Positions 10,186-21,291 of a stretch of 64,000 nucleotides of DNA are shown in pieces; position 1 is the stretch's first letter; every line of letters starts with the position of its first letter. The notes below the pieces were generated by a model. It did not search any database, was not told the origin of the DNA, and saw only the letters and a program-made list of their open reading frames with translations. Made by a program: the position numbers and the translations under genes. The stretch comes from Noviherbaspirillum aerium (GTDB lineage Bacteria > Pseudomonadota > Gammaproteobacteria > Burkholderiales > Burkholderiaceae_D): assembly GCF_008929045.1 (NCBI RefSeq), contig NZ_VFAH01000011.1, positions 124,001 to 188,000 on the forward strand. The letters are read 5' to 3'.

Positions 10186-10722
10186 ATGGCACTCAAAGCA
10201 ACCATCTTCAAAGCCGATCTCCAAGTTTCCGATATGGACCGCAATCATTACGCGACGCATGGATTGACCATAGCGCGCCATCCGTCCGAAACGGACGAAC
10301 GCATGATGATGAGGCTGCTGGCATTCGCATTGCACGCCGATGAAGCACTTGCTTTTGGCAAGGGTCTGAGTGCGGATGACGAACCCGATCTTTGGAAAAA
10401 GGATCTGACCGGCGCGGTGGAACTGTGGATCGAAGTCGGGCAGCCTGACGACAAGCGCCTGCTCAAAGCGTGCGGGCGAGCGCAGCAGGTATTGGTCTAC
10501 AGCTATAGCAGCGCCACCAGCGTATGGTGGAATCAGATTGGATCGAAGCTGGATCGGGCGAAGAATCTCCGGGTGTTCAATATCCCCTCATCGGCCAGCC
10601 AATCGCTGGCAAAGCTCGCTCAACGCAACATGCAGCTTCAATGCACGATCCAGGAGGGACAGGTATGGTTCAGCGCGGGCGATGAAACCGTGCAGCTTGA
10701 GCCAGGCATGCTCAAAGCCTGA
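10186..10722 (+). CDS. yaeQ: YaeQ family protein
   Basis: A 178-residue protein of the YaeQ family, whose fold resembles PD-(D/E)XK nucleases but whose role is unsettled. It starts MALKATIFKADLQVSDMDRNHY, followed by HPSETDERMMMRLLAFALHA and DEPDLWKKDLTG, all typical of YaeQ. ATG 10186 is chosen because family similarity begins exactly there; an upstream in-frame ATG at 10087 would add a non-conserved leader. Confidence 0.9.
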   Translation: MALKATIFKADLQVSDMDRNHYATHGLTIARHPSETDERMMMRLLAFALHADEALAFGKGLSADDEPDLWKKDLTGAVELWIEVGQPDDKRLLKACGRAQQVLVYSYSSATSVWWNQIGSKLDRAKNLRVFNIPSSASQSLAKLAQRNMQLQCTIQEGQVWFSAGDETVQLEPGMLKA

Positions 10723-10882
10723 ACAGGAAGAAGCATCTGCAGCTTGACGGCGTTTAATGGCGGATCAACTACATCGCAGGAACGATCCTGTCATCAGTGT
10801 GCCATCCAAGGCTCGTCCCCCTGGATGTCATCACTGTGACAGGCCGGCATGCTCCAAGCCTTCCATCCTTTCCGGTCCGGCT

Positions 10883-12022
10883 TCAACCGCCGCGTGCGCT
10901 GCGTACGGCCCGTCCTAGATCAATGACCGACATGGCGTAGAAAAAGCTTCGGTTGTACTGGGTAATAGCGAAAAAGTTGCCTGCGCCCAGCCAGTACTCG
11001 GTCGGTTCCCCACCGTTCTGCAGGTCCACCAGGCCGAACGGCATGTCGGCAGGTGGTTCGACGCTGGGGATGATTCCTGCTGCCTTTATCTCATCCAGCT
11101 TATATTTCGCCTCCAGGCCCTGGCCGATAAACATGTCCCAGCCACGGCCCACATCCGCCGCAGACACGGTGGCGGGAAATACGGTCGGCTCGCCGCGCTT
11201 CCATCCATGTTCGACGAGAAAATTGGCCACGCTGCCAATGGCATCCACCGGAGAATTGCGAAGATCGATTTTTCCATCGTTATCGAAATCGATAGCGAAT
11301 TTGCGAATGCTGCCCGGCATGAACTGCGGCCATCCCACCGCCCCGGCATAGGAACCGAACAGCGAGAACGGATCGATATGCGTCTCACGCGCGAACAGCA
11401 ACGTATTTTCCAGTTCGCCGCGGAAGAAATTCATGCGCGCTTCACGCGTCGGCGTAGGAGGGTAATCGAATGCCAGCGTCGTCAATGCATCGACGACCCG
11501 GAAGTTGCCGGTATTGCGTCCATAGACCGTTTCAACCCCGATGATGCCAACAATGATTTCCGCTGGAACACCATAGCGCTCCTCGGCACGCGCAAGCGCG
11601 TCGGCATGTGTTTCCCAGAAGCTGGCGCCTGCCTTGATGCGCACCGGCTCGACGAAACGAGCCCGATAAGCGCGCCAGTTTTTCGGCTTGCCTGGGGGGG
11701 CCGGCTTGATCAATTGAATCGCCGTGTCGACATACCGGACCTTCCGGAACAGGTTTTCCAGTTCGGTACGGTCAAAGCCATGGGTTGCGGACATCTTGTC
11801 GATGAAGTCCGACACTTCCTTCCATTGATTGAAGTTGGCGAATTCCCCGGCTTCATCAGGGCTGGCGGCTGCCTTGCGCTGGTTTTCACCGGCGACTTTC
11901 TTGGCCGCGGGCTTTGCGTTGGAGGCCACTGCCGTAGTGCTCATGAAGGGCAGGGCAAGACTGGTAACAGCAACAACCGCCGCGGCGGCGCGGGCGGGAG
12001 ACTTGAAAAATTTTATCGACAT
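10883..12022 (-). CDS. mltB: Lytic murein transglycosylase B
   Basis: Cleaves the glycan strands of peptidoglycan in the periplasm to give 1,6-anhydro ends. The 379 residues have an N-terminal export signal (about residues 1-33; no lipobox cysteine is visible), then the family-3 transglycosylase domain with the catalytic glutamate in GIIGVETVYGRNTG. Substrate-groove motifs include SYAGAVGWPQFMPGS, followed by an IDFDNDGKIDL segment. It overlaps the transglutaminase gene upstream by 10 bases and is the last gene of the moxR-DUF58-tgpA-mltB set, linking that cluster to the cell wall. Confidence 0.93.
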   Translation of the reverse strand: MSIKFFKSPARAAAAVVAVTSLALPFMSTTAVASNAKPAAKKVAGENQRKAAASPDEAGEFANFNQWKEVSDFIDKMSATHGFDRTELENLFRKVRYVDTAIQLIKPAPPGKPKNWRAYRARFVEPVRIKAGASFWETHADALARAEERYGVPAEIIVGIIGVETVYGRNTGNFRVVDALTTLAFDYPPTPTREARMNFFRGELENTLLFARETHIDPFSLFGSYAGAVGWPQFMPGSIRKFAIDFDNDGKIDLRNSPVDAIGSVANFLVEHGWKRGEPTVFPATVSAADVGRGWDMFIGQGLEAKYKLDEIKAAGIIPSVEPPADMPFGLVDLQNGGEPTEYWLGAGNFFAITQYNRSFFYAMSVIDLGRAVRSARGG

Positions 12023-14070
12023 TCAGCTAACAGGGATTTCAGTAAGGACAATTCATGCGCCCTTGCATTCGGACCGGGCGCGCCGTAGCGCACAGTTTCA
12101 TAGACTTCGAGGAAGCGCGCAAGCGCTGCCTTGGTTTGTGGCGGCAAAGGCGACTCCGGCGCGACAAGACGTGTCGAAAAGGCACGCGGTCCCTCGTGCG
12201 GCAGGCGCTGCAGGCCGCGCTGCGCCATGCGCCGGCAGAATGCGTCGTAGAGAATGTCGACAGGGTCCCGCTTGCGCTGATGCATTAGCAATGGCAAAAC
12301 GACCAATGCCATGGCGGCGATGCCGCAAATCATCATCACGGCTGTCATGGTTTTCCAATCTACATTCGGGAAACCAAGCGATTCGAAAAAGCGCTTTTGC
12401 TTGCCGGGCGTGTAATTCAATACCCACTGATTCCATCCATTGCTGACGGCATCAAGCCGCTGACGCAGCGACAGCCAGTTTCTCAGCAGCGTGCTTCGCG
12501 ACGCATCCAGGCTGAACAGGCCGCCAAGCACCGGCTGCGGCATCATGCTGCGCAGGTTCTGCTGCACCCGCGCCGGCGCTACCGCAGCGGTCGGATCGAT
12601 ACGCACCCATCCGCGCTGCGCCAGCCACACTTCCGCCCACGCATGCGCATCGGATTGCCTGACTGTCATGTAGCCGTCGACCGGATTGATTTCTCCGCCC
12701 TGATAACCGGTAACCACCCGCGCGGGAATGCCGACGGCACGCATCAGCACGACAAAAGCGCCGGAGTAATGTTCGCAGAATCCGGCCTTGGTATCGAACA
12801 GGAATTCATCGACGACATGCTTGCCGAGAGCGGGCGGTTCAAGCGTGTATCGATAAGAGTCTTCGCGAAATTTCTTGAGCACCGAGTCGATGATCTGCTC
12901 CGGACTCGTGGCGCTCTGGCTCAACTGGCTTGCGTAGGCCAGTGTCCGCGGATTGAAGCCGGCGGGAAGATCGATCCATTGCTGCAGGTAGCCGGCCCTG
13001 GCATCGGGCTGCAGCCGATAGGTGGTATGCGAAGCGATGTCATAGCGCAGACGATCGGAGATGGGTTGGGATGCGAGCATCTGCACTTCCTGGGTCAGCG
13101 CGGCTGTGTTGTCGGCGAGCTGCGGCAGGGCTTGGGGCATCTCGAGCGCGAATAGCCAGCGGCGTCCATGTGGTTCCAGCGTGATCTGATAGCGCAGCGG
13201 TTCGCCTTCGAGAACCGTGTGAATCCGGCTTCGCTGTCCGGCCTGCAGCGGTGTCCAGGTGCGGCCGTCGAAATGGCTGAGCACGACCCCGCGCCAGTAC
13301 AGCAGGGGATTCATCGGCGCCTGGCCTTCGAATTTCACGCGGAAGGCCACATCATCGGAAAGCGCGAGCTTGGAAATATTCCCGGGTGCCATGCTGTCGG
13401 ATAAACCGGTGCGTCCGCTTCCCTGGGCATCGCCGGGCATGCCCCAGAGCGGTCCCTGAATCCGAGGAAAGAGCAGGAACAGCACCAGCGTCAGCGGCGC
13501 GGCCATTGCAAGGATGCTGACGCCCACCCGCAATCGCTTGCGCAGGGGAGGGACAATGCCGGTGTACTGGAAAGAGACCTGCGTGGTAAGAATGGCGACG
13601 ACTGCGGCAATCGTCATCAGCGCCGTGCCTATTGACTGTGAATAGAAAAAGCTGGCGAGAATAAGAAAGAAGCTCAGGAACAGCACGATGAACAGATCAC
13701 GCTTGGCATGCATTTCGAGCAGCTTGAGCGTGAGCAGCAGCGACAGCATCGCCACGCCGGCATCGCGCCCGAAGAAGGTCCCGTGACTCCAATAGACGCC
13801 GGCCATCGCCGCAATGGCGATTGGCAGCAACAGCCAGCGCGGCGGCATGCGACTGCCACGGAACGTGAGCCAGCCGCGCCAGAACAGCAGCAGCAGGCAG
13901 CCTGGCATGATCCAGGCCGGGAGATGGGCGGCGTGCGGCAGCAGCACAAGAACGCAGGTGCCGATCAGCAGCAGGGTATCGGCTTTCTCACGCGACATCG
14001 GGCGTGCGCTTCGTCCGGTGCGGCCAGTCCTTCCCGGGACGGCTTTGAATATGTCGACAAGAATCTTCAT
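12013..14070 (-). CDS. TgpA-type transglutaminase-like membrane protein (DUF3488)
   Basis: A 685-residue inner-membrane protein. The N-terminal ~200 residues hold several transmembrane segments (DUF3488/TgpA N-domain), followed by a periplasmic region with a transglutaminase-like core. The catalytic triad is visible: Cys in KAGFCEHYSGAFVVLMRA, His in SDAHAWAEVWL and Asp in VRIDPTAAV. One more membrane segment lies near residue 555, with a short C-terminal domain after it. TgpA of Pseudomonas aeruginosa is essential, but its substrate is not settled. It overlaps the DUF58 gene by 4 bases. Confidence 0.9.
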   Translation of the reverse strand: MKILVDIFKAVPGRTGRTGRSARPMSREKADTLLLIGTCVLVLLPHAAHLPAWIMPGCLLLLFWRGWLTFRGSRMPPRWLLLPIAIAAMAGVYWSHGTFFGRDAGVAMLSLLLTLKLLEMHAKRDLFIVLFLSFFLILASFFYSQSIGTALMTIAAVVAILTTQVSFQYTGIVPPLRKRLRVGVSILAMAAPLTLVLFLLFPRIQGPLWGMPGDAQGSGRTGLSDSMAPGNISKLALSDDVAFRVKFEGQAPMNPLLYWRGVVLSHFDGRTWTPLQAGQRSRIHTVLEGEPLRYQITLEPHGRRWLFALEMPQALPQLADNTAALTQEVQMLASQPISDRLRYDIASHTTYRLQPDARAGYLQQWIDLPAGFNPRTLAYASQLSQSATSPEQIIDSVLKKFREDSYRYTLEPPALGKHVVDEFLFDTKAGFCEHYSGAFVVLMRAVGIPARVVTGYQGGEINPVDGYMTVRQSDAHAWAEVWLAQRGWVRIDPTAAVAPARVQQNLRSMMPQPVLGGLFSLDASRSTLLRNWLSLRQRLDAVSNGWNQWVLNYTPGKQKRFFESLGFPNVDWKTMTAVMMICGIAAMALVVLPLLMHQRKRDPVDILYDAFCRRMAQRGLQRLPHEGPRAFSTRLVAPESPLPPQTKAALARFLEVYETVRYGAPGPNARAHELSLLKSLLAECR

Positions 14071-15080
14071 GCGGTTTTCTGATGCAGTGCCAGCGCGGTG
14101 AGGCAGGCTTCGCGATGCGCCGGGCCCAGCGCAACCGGCAGGCTGACATCGCCGAGGCGGAAGCCATAGGCGATGCCGCGGGCTTCGGCTTCCATGACCC
14201 AGCGTGTCATGCGCGACAGCTTGAGCTCCGTATCCATCGACAGCGGCAGCGCATGGAAATCGATCATGATCTCGGTCGCGGCGCCGCCTTCAAAATGCTT
14301 GGTGACGAGGTTGCCGCTGTGTTCCATGTCGAGTCTTGCCATCTGCCGCCACGCGAGGCGCTTGAGCGAATCGCCCGCCTGATAGCCGCGGATGCCGGCG
14401 AAATCATCCTGGCCGTCGCTGCCCTGGCCATCGCCCTTGTCGCTGCCCGATGCGGGCAGTTCGGGTGCGTCATCCTCGGGGCGCGGATAGACGAGCGCCC
14501 GGGCATCCGGCTGCCAGTAGCTCCATGCGCGCAGCAGGCCGAGTGGGAAGCGGGTCTGCAGGCGCACGCGCGGCGCCTGCATCCAGCCGCGTTCCGGGGC
14601 CGGTGTCGACAGGATAACGCCGCGCGTGGAATGGGCGCCGATGTCGACCGCCTGCGCCAGGTCCGGGCGGTCGTCGGCGACAAAGTCCAGCCAGATCGCA
14701 TAGCGGTCGTACTTGCGGCGATTGATCAGGCTGAGTTCGAACTGCGCCTCTTCGCCGGCGAATACCGGTGCGGCGCGGCCGGCGACGAGGTGCAGGTGCG
14801 CCAGGTTGCGGAAGGTGAGATGCATGTCGATCAGCGCACAGCCACCCAGCAGAAAAGTGAAGCCGAAGCCCAGGCTGAGGTTGTAATTGATGGAGCCAAT
14901 GAACAACGCCATCAGCATGACGCAGAACAGCAGGCCGGGATGCGTGGGTACGATGAAGACCCGGCGCTGGTTCAGGAAGACTTCGCCTTTCTCCGCATTG
15001 CGGCTGCGCAGCAGGAGCTTGCTGAGCTGGCCGCGTATTGCGTGCTCCAGGCGGCTATACGGGGAAAGGCGCTTGTTCAC
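14067..15080 (-). CDS. DUF58 domain-containing membrane protein
   Basis: A 337-residue protein with two membrane segments near residues 50-90 and a C-terminal DUF58 region (YQAGDSLKRLAWRQMAR is the diagnostic stretch, followed by a vWA-like part). DUF58 proteins accompany MoxR ATPases and often TgpA-type transglutaminases in a conserved gene set thought to assemble or mature envelope proteins. It sits between the MoxR gene (4-base gap) and the transglutaminase gene (4-base overlap). Confidence 0.88.
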   Translation of the reverse strand: MNKRLSPYSRLEHAIRGQLSKLLLRSRNAEKGEVFLNQRRVFIVPTHPGLLFCVMLMALFIGSINYNLSLGFGFTFLLGGCALIDMHLTFRNLAHLHLVAGRAAPVFAGEEAQFELSLINRRKYDRYAIWLDFVADDRPDLAQAVDIGAHSTRGVILSTPAPERGWMQAPRVRLQTRFPLGLLRAWSYWQPDARALVYPRPEDDAPELPASGSDKGDGQGSDGQDDFAGIRGYQAGDSLKRLAWRQMARLDMEHSGNLVTKHFEGGAATEIMIDFHALPLSMDTELKLSRMTRWVMEAEARGIAYGFRLGDVSLPVALGPAHREACLTALALHQKTA

Positions 15081-15084
15081 GCGT

Positions 15085-16005
15085 TTATACCGCGACTGAC
15101 TTCATCAGTTGCAGCACCAGATCACGGCTGCCCAGTGCCGAGCTGCCGGTCGACTTGAGCGGGCGCAGGCGGTGCGCGGCAACAGGCACCAGCACCGCCT
15201 GCACGTCTTCCGGAATGACATGGTTACGTCCCTCCAGTGCCGCCCAGCCGCGCGCCGCCTGCAGCAGCGCGATGGACGCGCGCGGACTGAGGCCTTCCGC
15301 GAACATGCCGTTCTGGCGCGAAGCCTGCGCCAGCGCCTGCACATAATCGACCAGCGCTCCCGATACATGGATGTTCCTGAGCGCCGCCTGCGCCGCAACC
15401 AGATCTTCCGGCTGCATGGCCGTGGGCAGGCTCTTGAGCATGGCGCGGCGGTCCTCGCCCATCAGCAGCGCGCGTTCCGCGGCGGCATCGGGATAGCCGA
15501 GGGACAGGCACATCAGGAAACGGTCCAGCTGCGATTCGGGCAATTGGAAGGTGCCGATCTGGTGCGTCGGATTTTGCGTGGCAATGACGAAATAGGGCTG
15601 TGGCAGCTCGCGAGTAACACCGTCGGCCGTGACCTGCCGTTCCTCCATCGCTTCCAGCAGCGAGGACTGGGTCTTGGGTGTGGCCCGGTTGATTTCATCG
15701 GCCAGCAACACTTGGGTGAATACCGGTCCTGGATGGAAAACGAAACCGTTCTTTTCGCGATTGAAGATGGAAATGCCGACGACATCGGCCGGCAGCAGGT
15801 CGCTGGTGAACTGCAGGCGGTTGAACTTGAGGCCGAGCGAAATCGCCAGTGCATGCGACAGGGTAGTCTTGCCGACACCCGGCACATCTTCGATCAGCAA
15901 ATGACCGCCGGCCAGCAGGCAGACCAGGGCCTGGCGTATCTGTTGATCCTTGCCTACTACAACTTCACCTACCTGCCGGGCGACGGCATGAATTTTTGCA
16001 AACAT
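15085..16005 (-). CDS. MoxR family AAA+ ATPase
   Basis: Chaperone-like cytosolic ATPase that is first in the DUF58/TgpA/MltB operon. Walker A is EDVPGVGKTTLSHALA (about residue 35), Walker B is LLADEINRATPKTQSSLLEAMEE, and sensor and C-terminal lid regions follow (ATQNPTHQIGTFQLPESQLDRF in parts). ATG 16005 is preferred because similarity begins at MFAKIHAV; a TTG at 16059 preceded by GGAGGA is a real alternative and would add 18 residues. Confidence 0.9.
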   Translation of the reverse strand: MFAKIHAVARQVGEVVVGKDQQIRQALVCLLAGGHLLIEDVPGVGKTTLSHALAISLGLKFNRLQFTSDLLPADVVGISIFNREKNGFVFHPGPVFTQVLLADEINRATPKTQSSLLEAMEERQVTADGVTRELPQPYFVIATQNPTHQIGTFQLPESQLDRFLMCLSLGYPDAAAERALLMGEDRRAMLKSLPTAMQPEDLVAAQAALRNIHVSGALVDYVQALAQASRQNGMFAEGLSPRASIALLQAARGWAALEGRNHVIPEDVQAVLVPVAAHRLRPLKSTGSSALGSRDLVLQLMKSVAV

Positions 16006-16257
16006 GAATTCGAATAAGTCGATAACGTGAGAATGCTCTGGATTGAAGATACCTGCCAAGTCGACAAAGTCCTCCGACGCTCAGGACATCATTGAAATCT
16101 TTGTCAACAAAATGACTGTAGCGCACTGTTTTCTTCGCTACACTAGCAGAAGTAGCATGACCTTACCTACTATGTTGATGAGGAGCAATGCGCGCGTGAT
16201 GCTTGACGAGATTCCGGATGTCATTTCCGAACCGCCTTCATCCGTGGGCTGATAACA

Positions 16258-17199
16258 ATGACTACCGCCATCTTTTCCCATCCTGACTGCAAACGCCATG
16301 AAATGGGGCATTGGCATCCTGAATCGCCGGCCCGCCTGCAGGCCATCGAAGATCAATTGATCGCCAGCCGCATCGACTGCCTGCTGGAATACCGGGAAGC
16401 ACCCGAAGCCGACGTTGCCGATATCCGTCGCGTGCATACCCAGGCTGCGGTGGACCGGATCCGCAACAATGTACAGTCGCTTTTGATCGCCGGTGGCGAA
16501 TATTACCCGCTCGATGCCGACACCATGCTGAACAGGCATAGCTGGAATGCGGCATTGCGGGCGGCGGGCGCCGCAGTTGCCGCGACCGATGCCGTGATCG
16601 ACGGCGAGGTGGACAATGCCTTTTGCGCCATCCGCCCTCCCGGCCATCATGCGCGTCCTTCCGAAGCGATGGGATTCTGCCTGTTCGGCAATGTTGCCAT
16701 CGCGGCCAAACACGCGCTTGAAGTGCGGGGCTTGCAACGGGTAGCGATCATCGATTTCGACGTGCATCACGGCAACGGCACCGAAGAAGCCTTGATGAAT
16801 GATCCAAGGGTATTGATGGTCAGCTTTTTCCAGCATCCCTTCTATCCCTACAGCGCAGTTTTGGAAGACGTGCCCAACATGATCAACCTGCCGGTGCCGG
16901 CCTATACCAGGGGCAATGAAATACGCCAGCTGGTGGAAGAAAAATGGCTGCCGGCACTTCACGCGCATCGTCCGGAAATGATCTTCATCTCAGCCGGTTT
17001 CGATGCTCACCGTGAAGACGATCTTGGGCAAATGGGACTGGTTGAGGCGGACTATGCCTGGATGACCCAGCGCATTATGGAAGTCGCCCGCGAGCACGCC
17101 CAGGGACGGATCGTTAGCTGTCTTGAGGGAGGGTACAACTTGTCCGCGCTTGGCCGCAGCGTTGTTGCCCATGTCAAGGCGCTGGCATCGATCGACTGA
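16258..17199 (+). CDS. Histone-deacetylase-family zinc amidohydrolase
   Basis: Arginase/deacetylase-fold enzyme that removes acetyl or acyl groups from amines such as acetylpolyamines or acetyl-lysine. The 313 residues retain all the metal and catalytic motifs: RPPGHHARPSEAMGFC (tandem His), IIDFDVHHGNGTEEA (zinc Asp and His), SAGFDAHREDDLG (second zinc Asp) and LEGGYNLSALGRS. Length fits the bacterial class II-like group. The substrate cannot be told from sequence. It stands alone, 87 bases upstream of ylqF. Confidence 0.9.
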   Translation: MTTAIFSHPDCKRHEMGHWHPESPARLQAIEDQLIASRIDCLLEYREAPEADVADIRRVHTQAAVDRIRNNVQSLLIAGGEYYPLDADTMLNRHSWNAALRAAGAAVAATDAVIDGEVDNAFCAIRPPGHHARPSEAMGFCLFGNVAIAAKHALEVRGLQRVAIIDFDVHHGNGTEEALMNDPRVLMVSFFQHPFYPYSAVLEDVPNMINLPVPAYTRGNEIRQLVEEKWLPALHAHRPEMIFISAGFDAHREDDLGQMGLVEADYAWMTQRIMEVAREHAQGRIVSCLEGGYNLSALGRSVVAHVKALASID

Positions 17200-17286
17200 A
17201 GGATTGAAGCATTGGATTGAAGCATTCCGGGGGAATGCCGCATGCAGCGGGTAAAATAGCGGCTTCCCTTCAAATCCGATTCCCGC

Positions 17287-18204
17287 ATGTCCATACAATG
17301 GTTTCCCGGTCACATGAATGCCGCCCGCAAGAAAGCGGCGGAATCCATGGAAAAGACCGACCTCGTCATCGAGGTGCTGGATGCGCGCCTGCCGCAAGCC
17401 AGCTCCAATCCGATGATCGAGGAACTCCGCAAGCAGCGGCAGCGCCCCTGCCTCAAGCTGCTCAATAAAAGCGACCTCGCCGATCCCGCGGCGACCAAGG
17501 CCTGGATCGACTTCTACAGCGCACAGAAAGACGTGCACGCCGTGGCGCTCAGCTGCAAGAAGCCGGCCGATGTTGCCAAGGTGCCCGGCATCGCGCTCAA
17601 GATCGCCCCGCATCGCGGTACGGCGCTCAAGCCGCTGCGCATGATGATCATGGGGATTCCCAATGTCGGCAAGTCGACGCTGATGAATGCCTTGCTGAAG
17701 AAACGCGTCGCCGCCGTGGGCGATGAGCCGGCGGTCACCAAGGCGCAGCAAAGGCTTTACCTCGGCAACAACATGGTGCTGATCGACACCCCCGGCATGC
17801 TCTGGCCGAAGATCATGCATCCCACCGACGGTCTCATGCTGGCCGCCAGCCACGCGGTGGGTACCAATGCCGTCATTGAAGAAGAAGTGGCCACCTTCCT
17901 TGCCGATCAGCTGCTCGTCCATTATCCGCAGCTGCTGACGGCGCGCTACGGTTTCACCACGGAAGGCATCGACGGCGTCAGCGTCATCGAAGGCATCGCC
18001 AAGCGACGGGCATACCGCCTGAAAGGCGGCGACCTCGACTTTGAAAAGGCGGCGCATACGCTGCTTCTGGATTACCGCAGCGGCGCGCTGGGCCGCATCA
18101 GCCTGGAGACACCGCAAAGCCGCGAACACCTGCTGGCAACCTATGACCCGCCGCCTTCGCTGGGTGAACGGCAAGCGCCGGATGTGGAAGACGACGATGA
18201 CTGA
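17287..18204 (+). CDS. ylqF: Ribosome biogenesis GTPase YlqF/RbgA
   Basis: Circularly permuted GTPase that helps late 50S subunit assembly. In the 305 residues the G motifs appear in permuted order: G4 in KLLNKSDLADP (about 58), then G1 GIPNVGKSTLMNALL (about 122), and G3 as IDTPGMLWPK (about 168). The N-terminus MSIQWFPGHMNAARKKAAE is the family signature. The 3' end overlaps the enoyl-CoA hydratase gene by 8 bases. Confidence 0.93.
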   Translation: MSIQWFPGHMNAARKKAAESMEKTDLVIEVLDARLPQASSNPMIEELRKQRQRPCLKLLNKSDLADPAATKAWIDFYSAQKDVHAVALSCKKPADVAKVPGIALKIAPHRGTALKPLRMMIMGIPNVGKSTLMNALLKKRVAAVGDEPAVTKAQQRLYLGNNMVLIDTPGMLWPKIMHPTDGLMLAASHAVGTNAVIEEEVATFLADQLLVHYPQLLTARYGFTTEGIDGVSVIEGIAKRRAYRLKGGDLDFEKAAHTLLLDYRSGALGRISLETPQSREHLLATYDPPPSLGERQAPDVEDDDD

Positions 18205-18988
18205 CGCGCCTCATGTGCTGCGGCAGCTCGACGGCGGGGTGCTGACCCTGACGCTCAACCGCCCGGAGAAATTCAATCCCCTGTCGGAAGACATGCTGAC
18301 CGCATTGCAGGCGGCACTGGATGACGCAAAAGCGGACGAAGCCGTTCGCATCGTCGTGCTTGCTGCGGCGGGCAGGGCGTTCTGCGCGGGACATGATCTC
18401 AAGCAGATGCGCGCATCGCCGTCGGAAGATTATTACCGGAAGCTGTTCAATCAATGTTCCAGGCTGATGCTGTCAATTCAGCAAATGCCGCAGCCGGTCA
18501 TTGCACGCGTTCAGGGCATTGCGACGGCAGCCGGCTGCCAGCTTGTTTCGATGTGCGATCTGGCCGTGGCATCGACCGACGCCATGTTCGCGGTATCGGG
18601 AGTGAACTATGGGCTGTTCTGTTCCACACCGGCCGTCGGACTGAGCCGCAATGTCCCTAGAAAACAGGCGATGGAAATGCTGCTGACCGGCGAATTCATC
18701 GACGCCGAGACGGCGCGCGAACGCGGCCTGGTGAATCGGGTCGCCGCACCGGAACAACTCGATGGAGAAATCGGAAAGCTGGCGGCAAGCATTCTTGCCA
18801 AGCCGGCGATCGCCATCGCGATGGGCAAGCAGTTGTTCTACAAGCAGCTCGAGATGGGCACCGGCGCAGCCTACCAGCTTGCGGGACAGACGATGGCCTG
18901 CAACATGATGGATGACTCGGCGCTCGAGGGCGTGCAGGCCTTCATTGAAAAGCGCGCACCCAGCTGGAAAACGCCGCAACAGTCTTAA
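18197..18988 (+). CDS. Enoyl-CoA hydratase/isomerase family protein
   Basis: Crotonase-fold enzyme acting on CoA thioesters. The 263 residues show LNRPEKFNPLSEDML, the first oxyanion-hole segment FCAGHDLKQM and the second, GIATAAGCQLVSMCDLAVAS. The second catalytic Glu expected near the FCSTPAVGL stretch is not obvious, so hydratase activity is not assured and another crotonase reaction is possible. The ATG at 18197 overlaps ylqF and gives an MTDAPHVL start. No pathway neighbours identify the substrate. Confidence 0.88.
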   Translation: MTDAPHVLRQLDGGVLTLTLNRPEKFNPLSEDMLTALQAALDDAKADEAVRIVVLAAAGRAFCAGHDLKQMRASPSEDYYRKLFNQCSRLMLSIQQMPQPVIARVQGIATAAGCQLVSMCDLAVASTDAMFAVSGVNYGLFCSTPAVGLSRNVPRKQAMEMLLTGEFIDAETARERGLVNRVAAPEQLDGEIGKLAASILAKPAIAIAMGKQLFYKQLEMGTGAAYQLAGQTMACNMMDDSALEGVQAFIEKRAPSWKTPQQS

Positions 18989-19054
18989 CGGCAGCCTCTC
19001 CATGGCCTGGCCTCATGGCATGGGCCCATGCTTCACAAAGCCGAGGCAGCAAAT

Positions 19055-19092
19055 AAAAAGCCCGCAGGACCGAAATCCTGCGGGCTTTTTTG
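19055..19092. terminator. Bidirectional terminator between echA-like gene and groEL
   Basis: AAAAGCCCGCAGGA and TCCTGCGGGCTTTTTT form a long GC-rich stem with A- and T-tracts on both sides, suited to stop both the plus-strand hydratase transcript and the minus-strand groESL transcript. Confidence 0.9.
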
Positions 19093-19124
19093 CAGCGAAG
19101 CTATAGAGCGCTTCGGACCGGCAA

Positions 19125-20792
<1,668 letters not shown>

Positions 20793-20832
20793 TTAATTTA
20801 TTCGTTTGTAGGTACTTGAAAAGACTCGGCAA

Positions 20833-21123
20833 TTACTTCTGAACAACTGCCATGATGTCTTCTTCGCGCATGACCAGCAGTTCCTCGCCTTCGACCTTGA
20901 CGGTCTGGCCGGAGTACTTGCCGAACAGCACGATGTCGCCGACTTTCACTTCCAGCGCGCGAACTTTGCCATCTTCGAGGATCTTGCCGTTGCCGACTGC
21001 CAGGATCTTGCCCTGATCCGGCTTCTCTGCGGCTGCATCCGGGAGAACGATGCCGGACGCAGTTTTTGTTTCCTGGTCGAGGCGCTTGACGATGACGCGA
21101 TCGTGCAATGGACGAAGGTTCAT
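20833..21123 (-). CDS. groES: 10 kDa co-chaperonin GroES
   Basis: Heptameric lid of the GroEL cage. The 96 residues read [18 protein letters not shown] at the start, contain the mobile loop [11 protein letters not shown], and end [13 protein letters not shown]. First gene of the groESL operon, with its leader holding a CIRCE element and stacked promoter signals. Confidence 0.97.
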   Translation of the reverse strand: MNLRPLHDRVIVKRLDQETKTASGIVLPDAAAEKPDQGKILAVGNGKILEDGKVRALEVKVGDIVLFGKYSGQTVKVEGEELLVMREEDIMAVVQK

Positions 21124-21235
21124 ACAAACTCCTTAAAAATCAATAAGTTATAGTTTTTTGCGGCAGAAATGCTGCAAATCATATTTGACCGTGCAGCGCC
21201 GCCACATGGAAAAATTCGATGGCCAGGGGGAGTTG

Positions 21236-21262
21236 TTAGCACTCTCCCCTAACGAGTGCTAA
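21236..21262 (-). promoter_or_regulatory. CIRCE operator (HrcA binding site) upstream of groES
   Basis: TTAGCACTC at 21236-21244 and GAGTGCTAA at 21254-21262, separated by nine bases, are a perfect CIRCE inverted repeat. It lies just downstream of the predicted -10 of groESL, the usual position for repression by HrcA. Confidence 0.95.
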
Positions 21263-21263
21263 G

Positions 21264-21291
21264 TATATGGGCGACATTTTGATTTTTCAAG
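21264..21291 (-). promoter_or_regulatory. groESL promoter with overlapping sigma32 and sigma70 signals
   Basis: On the minus strand CTTGAA (21291-21286) is followed after 14 bases by CCCATATA (21271-21264), matching the sigma32 heat-shock pattern. The same DNA reads TTGAAA, 17 bases, TATACT (21263-21268 region), a good sigma70 promoter. The -10 directly abuts CIRCE. Confidence 0.8.
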
